A stretch of 13,365 nt of DNA from positions 1 to 13,365 of the forward strand of contig MU634311.1 of NCBI GenBank assembly GCA_026770595.1. Direction: 5' to 3'. The notes beneath the pieces are model-generated. The model worked only from the letters and a program-made list of their open reading frames with translations. It was not told the DNA's origin and searched no databases. Of this stretch, positions 1 through 6,582 are shown piece after piece (positions within the stretch are counted from its first letter, which is position 1; the number at the start of each line of letters is the position of its first letter). Both the position numbers and the translations under genes were made by a program. Source of the stretch: Ochromonadaceae sp. CCMP2298. Taxonomy: Eukaryota > Sar > Synurophyceae > Ochromonadales > Ochromonadaceae.

Positions 1-483
1 TTCGGGAAAAAGCACTGGAAGGGAATGTGGTCCCCTTTACTTGGATTTGTGCGTTTTGCACCACTGCCACACTCTCAAAATATGTTTTTTCATATGATAC
101 ACTCGTCTTAGGAACATTGTGCGACATATAGGCACTCACCCCTCATAGTTTGGTGTTGTTTTGACGCTTTTCTCATGAGACAACATTAACCCTTTCACAC
201 TCAGTCTTTTAAATAGATATACACAATAGCATAATTTCCATGTGGGGGGGGGCAGTGTGACGGTATCATTTGTCCCGCGACAAGTTTGTCCGTTACACGT
301 TCCCTTGTACACAGTACGTACTTCCCCTTCACTTCAGCCGTTACACTTCACCAGCGATTGCGTGGCTCTGCTCACGCTGACTGCTTCCCTACACGTCTGC
401 TCTGCTCTGCCCTGCTCTGCTCTGCTCTGCTATGTAATGCCTTAAGCAACACAACTTACCTCTGATCTTCATTTCGGGTCACA
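1..483. other. Leader region without a recognisable gene
   Basis: I see no supported coding region, RNA gene or mobile element here. The stretch is AT-richer than the genes of the window up to about 240, then holds a run of eight G residues near 243-250 and a pyrimidine-rich segment. A small TCTGC tandem repeat ends it. The only open frame (about 242-445) is short and low in complexity and is not convincing as a gene. Confidence 0.6.
396..430. repeat. TCTGC short tandem repeat
   Basis: There are seven consecutive 5-bp units of TCTGC, the fourth of which reads CCTGC. It is a simple microsatellite in the noncoding stretch just upstream of the gene-fragment cluster. No function is implied. Confidence 0.85.
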
Positions 484-679
484 ATACGACATGGCCGGTA
501 CAATCGAGTCCCTCGGCGCGAACGACTCCTTCATTCTCCGTGGGGGACAAAGTGTTCGCAGTAAACTGGGGCCAGGGCAGCCACGACTGCGGTGACAGCA
601 TCACTGGCGGCTGCCTCGCGGAGTACATCAACACCCCCTTTCCAAATTGAGCAAGATCCCCGAGGGCCTGTCCTTCGAG
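484..679 (+). pseudogene. Truncated, frame-broken copy of the MDR oxidoreductase gene
   Basis: This 196-bp segment is almost identical to 5289-5484 inside the intact oxidoreductase gene (about codons 72-137, the end of the GroES-like domain). By eye there are only four differences: one inserted T near 531, one silent G-to-A change near 569, one deleted T near 634 and one C-to-T change near 639. The two indels cancel in length, but the stretch between them is out of frame. Sequence similarity starts and stops abruptly inside the gene, so there is no start codon, no NADPH-binding fold and no C-terminus. It cannot encode a working enzyme. The parent gene has no intron in this part, so the copy does not reveal whether it came through DNA or RNA. 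The high identity points to a recent event or to gene conversion. Confidence 0.92.
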
Positions 680-944
680 AAATTTCTCAGGATCTTTTGC
701 AGGTGTGATAGATATAATGTTTCAAGTGCAGGAACTGTGGTGGGGACTGGGATGGGGACTGAGGGTACAGGACGGGCGATCAATCTCACGAACTTACCAT
801 GGCGCGGTACATCCTTAGCTTCCGCTACAACCCCTGCACCCACTTCATTCCCACATCCCACACCTCTCTGCCCCCCTACTCTACCCTCTCCTGTCCAACC
901 ACATCTCTCGTATTCGCATATAAATATATGTATATGTATATGTC

Positions 945-1180
945 GACTGCACGGCCGTGCTACGCATGGGCTCCATCTCCAACAACAAGAATGACGGCAA
1001 CTCCATCGCAGTCACAGACAACGGCAACTAGTGGGTCTATTCTTTATCTCGCCTATCCGGGACGTAGCTCTGGCCGCACAGGAGATCAAGAACACAGTGG
1101 GCGTGGTGGACCACGGCATCTTCTCGGGCAAGGACGGCGTGCGTGTGGCAAGCGAGGGCGGCGAGAAGCCTTCCTTATTT
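945..1180 (+). pseudogene. Ribose-5-phosphate isomerase (RpiA-type) C-terminal fragment, frameshifted
   Basis: Two adjacent frames together read like the C-terminal part of RpiA, the pentose-phosphate enzyme that interconverts ribose-5-phosphate and ribulose-5-phosphate. The first frame (about 945-1031) gives an LRM motif and then VTDNGN, and meets TAG at 1029-1031. The second frame, from about 1031, continues as GLFFISPIRD and then GVVDHGIF, as in plant and animal RpiA, which have VTDN-N-I-D and GVVEHG/GVVDTG motifs. The break fits loss of about four bases in the expected NYIVDLFF stretch. The fragment runs to about the expected C-terminus and lacks the whole N-terminal part, including the ribose-phosphate binding loop and catalytic residues. 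No intact parent is present in the window. The family call rests on recalled motifs. An intron at the break is less likely because no GT-AG pair restores the frame there. Confidence 0.75.
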
Positions 1181-1409
1181 AACACCCCTCCAAAAAAAAT
1201 AAAGAATCTCACCTTTAGGGGGGTCTTTGTGTCCAAATTCGCTGGGTGACCGAAGATAGCAAAACCCCATTTCAGCGGCATGGGAACAAATCCTGACTTT
1301 GGCTCCTCTTTTTTTCTTTCAAGACAGCTTTACCAGTTTACCTGTTTACCCCGCTGCACACTTTTCCACCCACGCGCTGTTGCAGAAGTGGATAGGGATA
1401 TTTGGCATC
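1181..1409. other. Upstream region of the HNH gene
   Basis: This 229-bp stretch lies between the isomerase fragment and the first ATG of the HNH gene, and probably holds its promoter and 5' leader. It contains an A-rich run near 1193-1204, a T-rich run near 1309-1320 followed by a CAAGACAG that could act as a 3' splice site, and a loose repeat of TTTACC at 1329-1352. No TATA box or other element could be assigned with confidence. Confidence 0.4.
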
Positions 1410-2565
1410 ATGTTTATTCGACTATGCGTCGTAGTGGCATTGGTCCTTTTGGTGGACGTTGCGCGGTGTTGGCATCCGTCAAACCTGATCGGCAAGAACA
1501 GCCAACTCCCCTTCGGTGGTCTGGGGACATTGAGGACCGTCTCCACCGAAATCTATCCTGGCATCACGCTAATGACAGAGCCATTCCAGGCGTTTCAAGC
1601 CAAGGATCCTCGAACAGATATGCAAAGAGGTACAGAACTGTTGCGCGAATGCCCTGCAACACTGCAAATGCCTCTGACTTACTCTGTGCATTTCTACAGG
1701 ACAGAACGACGAATACGTCAACAAGTACTACAACACGATAGTGGAGCACCGGAGAAGGGTGGGTGCCGGAGGGGTGCCAGTCCCCTACTTGGGAGAGCTG
1801 TCTGTAGGTCTCTTCAATGGCACCTACCACATACTTGACGGCCAGCACAGATACAGAGCGTTTGAAAAGTTCGCCAAGACAACGCCCGAGGACTTCTCAA
1901 TCCTCTACAAGGTGCAACACTTCAAGGAAGAGGAGCAGATGAAGAAATGTTTCTTCGAGCTGAACGACCGGTACGATCTGCCCAAGAACGTGAAAGACAC
2001 CTTGTTCACAGAGCCTCGGCAGCAGCTCATCGTACATCTGAAGAAAAAGTACAACTCTCATACGACATCTGCATCCTTGAAGCCCAACTATCCCAACATC
2101 CACGTGGACACGTTTGTGCCTCTGGTGATCGGCATGCTGGGGGGCGAGGACGTGGTACAGAAAATGGAGCAGCTGAACAGCGATCTGGGAGAGTCTTTGA
2201 GGAAGAATGATCCCAAGCGTTTCGAGCAGGGCGTCAAGAAGGACGGTCTCTTTCTAGCCATCCTGCTGAACAAATCGGTCATGCAGAGGAAGCGTGCGGG
2301 CATTCCAAGTGTCGTGCGGGAGCGGCTGTGGCAGAGGGACTCACCGGACACGACTACTAGCGGCTGTGTCTGCTGTAGGCGCAGCGTCTCCATTTTTGGC
2401 TCCGAAGATTCCCAGGACCAATTCCACGCGGGGCACTTTGTGAGCGTGAAGAATGGCGGCTCGGACGATATAGACAACCTTCGCATACTCTGCTCAGCGT
2501 GCAACCTCGGCATGGGCTCCAGAAACATCGACGAATTCAAAGCGCAATACTTCCCCTCGAGGTGA
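1410..2565 (+). CDS. DGQHR (ParB-like) plus HNH endonuclease fusion protein with signal peptide
   Basis: Exons are 1410-1629 and 1700-2565, giving 361 residues. The 70-nt intron 1630-1699 (GTACAG ... TTTCTACAG) interrupts a codon after its first base, and joining keeps one frame. The ATG at 1410 opens a classical signal peptide, with a hydrophobic core in residues 4-17. Residues 118-124 read ILDGQHR, the signature of the DGQHR/ParB-like fold seen in DndB-type proteins and in giant-virus proteins. Residues 298-341 form an HNH zinc-nuclease module: a CC pair at 298-299, AGH at 317-319, then NGG, DNLR, and CSAC at 338-341 followed by N and MG. The pattern AGH-NGG-DNLR-C-C-N-MG is what I recall from Nucleocytoviricota HNH proteins. 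Probable role: a DNA-binding and cleaving protein; substrate unknown. The hydrophobic N-terminus is odd for a nuclease and suggests organelle targeting or secretion. An alternative is that the gene starts further downstream and exon 1 is spurious, but frame continuity across the splice argues against this. Confidence 0.8.
1630..1699 (+). other. Intron of the HNH fusion gene
   Basis: It is a 70-nt GT-AG intron. The donor is AGAG/GTACAG and the acceptor is TTTCTACAG/GA. It is the shortest intron in the window and shows no tandem repeat. Retaining it shifts the frame and loses the DGQHR and HNH domains. Confidence 0.7.
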
Positions 2566-2599
2566 CGCACATTTAGAGGGTAGTGTATGCATGAACGGC

Positions 2600-2641
2600 T
2601 TTGTTATTAACATAACAAATTTTACTTATTAGATAAAATTT
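2600..2641. terminator. AT-rich inverted repeats after the HNH gene
   Basis: Two short palindromes overlap here, starting 35 nt after the HNH stop codon. In the first, TTTGTTAT at 2600-2607 pairs with ATAACAAA at 2612-2619 over a 4-nt loop. In the second, AAATTTTA at 2617-2624 pairs with TAAAATTT at 2634-2641 over a 9-nt loop. They could mark the 3' end of the transcript, but no eukaryotic poly(A) hexamer was identified with certainty. The terminator role is inferred; the palindromes themselves are directly visible. Confidence 0.3.
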
Positions 2642-2706
2642 GGGGCCTACCGGTAATTGCTTGCGAGTACCTGAAAATTGCGGCTCCGAGCTTCCAGCAC
2701 TACTGC

Positions 2707-2830
2707 CTAATCCTCAGCGAACAGATCGCCCAGCGGCATCTCCTCCGGCACCTGTCCGTCCTTCCCATCCCAGGGGACCACGCTCTGCATGGCGGGCACG
2801 CCTCCCTCTCCCGAAGAGGCAGTTGTCTCT
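2707..2830 (-). other. Candidate terminal exon, possibly a relic or 3'-UTR exon of the LEG1 gene
   Basis: Read on the minus strand, a 3' splice site CCATCCACAG at 2840-2831 is followed by 40 open codons ending in TAG at 2709-2707. The peptide is acidic, with a VPWDGKDGQVPEEMPLGDLF core, and its codons end mostly in G or C, like real genes here. A strong 5' splice site GTAAGT lies upstream at 2938-2933, so an intron of 108 nt (2831-2938) is plausible. The exon that would feed it has stop codons in every frame shortly before the donor: the LEG1 frame stops at 3011, and the frame that would match this exon meets TGA near 2955. The segment is therefore either 3' UTR, part of an alternative transcript, or the remnant of a longer LEG1 C-terminus. 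Confidence 0.35.
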
Positions 2831-2901
2831 CTGTGGATGGGGGGTTGGGGGCAGGGAGTTAGATGAGAGGGGGAAGAGAGGGCATACACACACAAACGCA
2901 C

Positions 2902-2922
2902 CACACACACACACACACACAC
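2902..2922. repeat. AC dinucleotide microsatellite
   Basis: This is an uninterrupted AC run, with a shorter AC-rich stretch just before it (2885-2901). On the minus strand it is a GT run beginning about 15 nt inside the candidate intron 2938-2831, close to its 5' splice site. Confidence 0.9.
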
Positions 2923-3010
2923 GCAACCCCCCACTTACCTCTTTATATCAGGGCTTCAACTGCTGCAAAGCTTCAAAGCTATATATGCTAAGATGGGTAC
3001 GGCGAATATA

Positions 3011-4754
3011 TCAGTCGAAGTCTGCACGTTGACAAGCCGTGCACTGCTCTATGGACTGGTCCCTGACCACCTCGACGAGACTGACGCCGTCCTGGACCAG
3101 GATGACAGGCCGGTATATCTGCAAGTGTGGGGGAATAGGGGGTAGCACTGATTTAAAAGGTGGCTTGGCAATCAAGCAATCAAGCAATCAAGCAAACAAG
3201 CAAACAAGCAAACAAGCAAACAAGCAACAGCAGAAAAGAGAGTGGACCTTACTCACCCCGAGCGTGATCATTTCTCTTCCGTACGCCCTCCCCTCCTCTG
3301 TGCACATTGCGCAGTTGAACAAACGCTCTGTGCGACCGCCAGTGGTGCTGTTCAGCGCGTACACACCTGCAACGAACAGTGAATATAATAGGGGTAGCGT
3401 GGTGCAGGAAATGTACAGGTGAGTGAATGTTACGTTTGAAAACGTGGACCTGGTGGGCCGATTGCAATGATGCAACTGCATGCATGCAGCGTGTGTAGCA
3501 GGTGCAAACCTTACCATCAACGAATAGAATGGCTCTATTTTGGAGATGCGTTATGTCTTCGATTTTCGGCGGCTGGTCGGCCTCCTGCAGCACGCGCGGG
3601 GGCAGGAGGTTCTGCAGCACGTCGGTGGTCAGCAGGTCGCACTTGAAGTTACAGGCGGCAATGAAGTCCACAATGCCCGCCCAAGATCTTCCAAACCTGG
3701 CCTCTGGTGCGGGCAGTTGCGCCAGCTCCTGGTCGAAGAGGGGCAGGGCGTAGCCGATAGAGTGGATGTGCGCGTTCCACAGGCTGGCCAGCAGTGTCTC
3801 CGATCCGGTGGAAAGATTGAAGTCCAGGGCGGTGGAGATAGGCGTCTGGGGCGAGAAGGCAGAGGATGGGGCAGAGGCAGAGGCAGATGCGCCCTGGTCG
3901 CAGGAGTCTGCAGTGCTCTTCACCAGCAAGAAGAAGTCGCTCCAGTGCTCCACCACCTCTGAACAATCAGATGCCTGCACGCAGAAGCGCTGGCCGTTGG
4001 GCGTCTGGGGCTGCGCTGCGACGATGGGGGGAGCCAGGCCCGCAGCAGCTGCGCCCAGGTAAGGCACCACACTCAGATAGTAGTTCATATCGGCCCACCA
4101 CGCCGAGGGGTCTATCTGCGTATCGTTGCCAGCAGTGCCCAGGCGTCCGGAGGAGTACTGCCACCCGTGCTGCAAAGGCAGTCCCCAGAGGATGCTGCCC
4201 GGGTTCACGTTGCCTGGGAGCTGCTCCAGCTTCTGCAGGGTGATGGCCGGCAGCAGATCCTGGAGAGGAAGAGGAGACTCTGTGCTCCGCTTCCATTCGC
4301 AATGGTGGACATTCTCGATCATGTACTTGTAGAGAGACATGCGCTGGAGATAGTCCCACACGTCAACGACGAAGGCGCCGTCCTCGTCGGTCTCGTAGTT
4401 CTGTGCATCCAGTGGGAGCACTGCCGCCCACAGCGGGGGGAGCAGCTCGCCGTCCGCGTAGTCCACTGCGGCGAACGCCCTGTCGACTGTGTCCACTGCC
4501 ATATCGCTTCCTAAAACGTGCTTAAAGAAGGACGAGACATCGGCCTGCTCCAATCCGTGCCCATGCCCATGCCCATCTGTCGCCCAGCGTCCGGGCGCAT
4601 CTGTCGCCACACCACCGCCTGCGGCGTCCGCCGAGCGAGCGCCTGCTGCAGCGAGCGCAAGCACCACCGCACAGGCAATGCCGAGCGAGCGCCTGCTGCA
4701 GACCACAGGCAATGCAGCGCCTGCAGACCACAGGCAATTCAGCGTAAGAAGCAT
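3011..4754 (-). CDS. Secreted LEG1-family protein
   Basis: Exons on the minus strand are 4754-3515, 3366-3257 and 3118-3011, giving 485 residues. Both introns have good sites (GTAAGG/TTGCAG and GTGAGT/TTGCAG) and the frame is kept. The family match is strong by recalled motifs of vertebrate LEG1 (liver-enriched gene 1, C6orf58; Pfam Leg1, formerly DUF781): LPPLW at 105-109, WDYLQRMSLYK at 133-143, LWGLPLQHGW at 189-198, SGRL at 202-205, WWADMNYYLS near 219-228, FC...SDC at 257-264, FGRSWAGIVDFIAA at 354-367, LPPRVL at 384-389, and AMCTEEGR encoded by exon 2. Vertebrate members are secreted glycoproteins whose biochemical activity is not settled. Residues 24-44 are a hydrophobic, Ala-rich signal-like segment, preceded by a longer than usual N-terminus; a His-Gly run follows near 61-67. 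Several Asn-X-Ser/Thr sites and Cys residues suit an extracellular protein. The start is uncertain because the first 40 codons overlap repeats, but no other in-frame ATG occurs before residue 85. Confidence 0.83.
3119..3256 (-). other. LEG1 intron 2 with an 8-bp tandem repeat
   Basis: It is a 138-nt GT-AG intron with donor GTGAGT at 3256 and acceptor TTGCAG ending at 3119. An 8-bp tandem array occupies 3168-3223: on the plus strand, three units of GCAATCAA followed by four units of GCAAACAA. In transcript sense the array begins about 33 nt after the donor. Two homogeneous blocks side by side suggest stepwise expansion of two variant units. Confidence 0.75.
3367..3514 (-). other. LEG1 intron 1
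   Basis: It is a 148-nt GT-AG intron with donor GATG/GTAAGG and acceptor GTTCGTTGCAG. It contains a perfect 14-bp palindrome, CTGCATGCATGCAG, at 3476-3489. The flanking exons join in a codon split after its first base and continue into the family-conserved AMCTEEGR stretch. Confidence 0.75.
4631..4745. repeat. Local duplications over the LEG1 N-terminal codons
   Basis: A 21-bp sequence, CCGAGCGAGCGCCTGCTGCAG cut to 20 bases as CGAGCGAGCGCCTGCTGCAG, occurs at 4632-4651 and again at 4682-4701, 50 bp apart. A second unit beginning CTGCAGACCACAGGCAAT occurs at 4696 and 4721, 25 bp apart. Neither spacing is a multiple of three, so the copies encode different residues in the LEG1 frame. This makes the annotated N-terminus of that gene the least certain part of it. 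Confidence 0.85.
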
Positions 4755-5073
4755 TCAACAACCTCCCCCACAAGTGTGGAACCTCTGGTTCAGATGGCAG
4801 GCTTCAGAGACAAGTATCATGAATAGCTTGGGTGCCTCCGCCGCCGGGCTGCCGAGGCGATTTCAGGTTTTGCCGCGCCATGCACAGTAGGTATGGCGTC
4901 CTAGCCGGTCAACACGCGAAAAAGACGCCAATTGAGAGTCCCAGAGTCAGGATTTCCTCCTAAAGAAAACGCCACGCGCCTAATCATCACACCATCTTCA
5001 ATCAAGCACGAGGGCTTCACTCTGAAAGGCCTCAGCACATATCTTGCAATCCACCCCACTAATCTCGAGCATC
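4755..5073. promoter_or_regulatory. Shared divergent promoter region
   Basis: These 319 bp separate the start codons of the LEG1 gene (minus) and the oxidoreductase gene (plus), and so should hold both 5' leaders and promoters. I could not assign a TATA box or factor site with confidence. The role follows from gene arrangement only. Confidence 0.45.
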
Positions 5074-6084
5074 ATGACTTCCTTTGCGGGCATGATGGCC
5101 TGCGCCCAATATGAGGAGAACTCCCCTGACATCACGACCGTGCAGCTGAACGATATCCCAAAGCCCACGGCCAGCCCCAACTGCGCTCTCGTACGAATCC
5201 GCGCAGCTGCGGTCAACCCAATCGATGACAAGGTGATGAAGGGCTACCTCAAGGGGGTGTGGAACATGCCCTCTCCTATGAACGTGGGATACGACATGGC
5301 CGGTACAATCGAGTCCCTCGGCGCGAACGACTCCTCATTCTCCGTGGGGGACAAAGTGTTCGCAGTGAACTGGGGCCAGGGCAGCCACGACTGCGGTGAC
5401 AGCATCACTGGCGGCTGCCTCGCGGAGTACATCAACATCCCCCTCTCCAAATTGAGCAAGATCCCCGAGGGCCTGTCCTTCGAGCAGGCCGCTGCCCTCG
5501 CACTCGTCGGCACTACCGCCTACCAGATTCTCTTCGACTGCGCCAAGATCACTGCAGCATCCAAGGTGCTCATCCTGGGAGGCTCCAGCTCCGTTGGAAG
5601 TCTGGCTATCCAGCTGGCGAAGTTCAAGGGCGCCTGGGTCGCCACTACCTGCAGTGCCCGCAATGTGGAGTACGTACAGCAGTTCGGCCCCGACCTCATC
5701 ATCAACTACGCCACCGAGAAGTGGGAGGAGGTCGACTGGGTCAGAGGTGTGGATGCGATCATAGACACGGTGGGGGAGACGGACGGGTTCGCGAGGAGCG
5801 CGGGGGTGGTCAAGGCGGATGGAGCATTTGTCTCTATATCGTCTCCTGACGCCGGCTACGTGCCCACCGCCCATCCCCCCCTCTCCTATGCTGCCTTCCA
5901 CTGCCTCTCCAACAACCCCAATGTGCAGGATGAGCTGGCCTCCTTGGTGGCGCACGGCACTCTGAAGGTCGTTATCAACAAGACCTTCCCCTTCACGGCG
6001 GAGGGCGTGCATGGGGCACTGCAGGCTGTGGCTGGCGGCAAGAGTAACGGCAAGAATGTCGTTGTTATGGGAACAGGGGAATAG
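5074..6084 (+). CDS. Zinc-independent MDR oxidoreductase (quinone oxidoreductase-like)
   Basis: This is an intronless gene of 336 codons ending in TAG. The ATG at 5074 gives MTSFAGMMAC; ATGs at codons 7 and 8 are alternative starts. It belongs to the medium-chain dehydrogenase/reductase superfamily. Residues 21-130 are the GroES-like substrate domain, with AAAVNPIDDKV at 44-54, GYDMAGTIESLG at 72-83 and VGDKVF at 91-96. The usual zinc-ligand residues of alcohol dehydrogenases (the GHE motif) are absent. Residues 165-175 read VLILGGSSSVG, the glycine-rich NAD(P)H-binding loop of the quinone oxidoreductase/zeta-crystallin and enal-reductase group, followed by a Rossmann fold. The length is typical for the group. 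It likely reduces quinones or reactive enals with NADPH in the cytosol; the exact substrate cannot be read from sequence. A broken copy of codons 72-137 lies at 484-679. Confidence 0.9.
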   Translation: MTSFAGMMACAQYEENSPDITTVQLNDIPKPTASPNCALVRIRAAAVNPIDDKVMKGYLKGVWNMPSPMNVGYDMAGTIESLGANDSSFSVGDKVFAVNWGQGSHDCGDSITGGCLAEYINIPLSKLSKIPEGLSFEQAAALALVGTTAYQILFDCAKITAASKVLILGGSSSVGSLAIQLAKFKGAWVATTCSARNVEYVQQFGPDLIINYATEKWEEVDWVRGVDAIIDTVGETDGFARSAGVVKADGAFVSISSPDAGYVPTAHPPLSYAAFHCLSNNPNVQDELASLVAHGTLKVVINKTFPFTAEGVHGALQAVAGGKSNGKNVVVMGTGE

Positions 6085-6582
6085 GAGAATGTTGGTAGTA
6101 GGGAATGATGGTGTCGTTTGTAGGGGGTGAGAAGCATGAGTCATAAACTCTTCAAAACGCAGTGTGCTTGTGCATTTTTTACATACCAGCTGTCACATCA
6201 CATCACATATGATGCACGCATTCTCGTCGCAAGTTCGGGGAGGGTTAGAAAAAGTACGTTTGGAAACTTGTGGTTGACAATTAACAATTAACGGAATGCT
6301 TAGTAGTCTTCATAGGTGCGGTCGCATCAAACTAATTGTATCAAAATGGCATAACGGCTATACAAAAGTCTCGTATTCAAAGTTCAAAGCACTCTGTCCC
6401 AGGTACCCCCCCCTGCTTTTTGCTCCCCCGTGTGCCGCGTCAGCTGTTGGGGGGTTGTCCTGCTTGCTCTTGGGAAAGGGGTATCCCAGTTGTAGGAACC
6501 CTAGGGGAGCTGCTCCTTCCACTGTTCCCTGATACCTGTTCCCTGTTCCCTGTTCCCTGTTTCTCTCCGCTGCAATCGCGTG
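6085..6582. other. Convergent 3' region between oxidoreductase and antiporter genes
   Basis: This holds the 3' untranslated sequence of two converging genes. It contains small repeats (CATCACATCACAT near 6195-6207, ACAATTAACAATTAAC near 6277-6292) and a TTCCCTG array at its right end. The short open frames on the plus strand (about 6296-6848) do not resemble proteins and in part overlap the last antiporter exon in antisense. Confidence 0.55.
6532..6561. repeat. 7-bp TTCCCTG tandem repeat
   Basis: Several copies of a 7-bp unit (CTGTTCC in permuted form) run together, with one irregular spot near 6540. It lies just downstream of the antiporter stop codon, in its presumed 3' UTR. Confidence 0.75.

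Larger units (their letters stand above)
2566..3010. other. Convergent intergenic region between the HNH and LEG1 genes
   Basis: This stretch holds the 3' ends of two convergent genes. The first part (about 2600-2641) is AT-rich with two small inverted repeats after the HNH stop codon. The second part contains a minus-strand exon-like segment, an AC microsatellite and a strong minus-strand 5' splice site, annotated separately. No independent gene is supported on the plus strand. Confidence 0.6.

Noticed and set aside
628-861. Minus-strand exon-like segment with a GTAAGT donor near 796-801
   Set aside because: The short open stretch has no recognisable family, and joining to any nearby acceptor soon meets stops; it may be another gene scrap, but I cannot support it.
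799-1182. Plus-strand open frame of 127 codons over the isomerase fragment
   Set aside because: The recognisable isomerase motifs are in two other frames; this frame has low-complexity composition and no family features.
2640-3032. Plus-strand open frame of 130 codons
   Set aside because: It includes the AC microsatellite translated as Thr-His repeats and is antisense to the LEG1 3' end; no protein resemblance.
3168-3223. Regular 8-bp repeats that might suggest a CRISPR or satellite array
   Set aside because: Units are contiguous without spacers, too short for CRISPR, and lie inside a well-supported intron.
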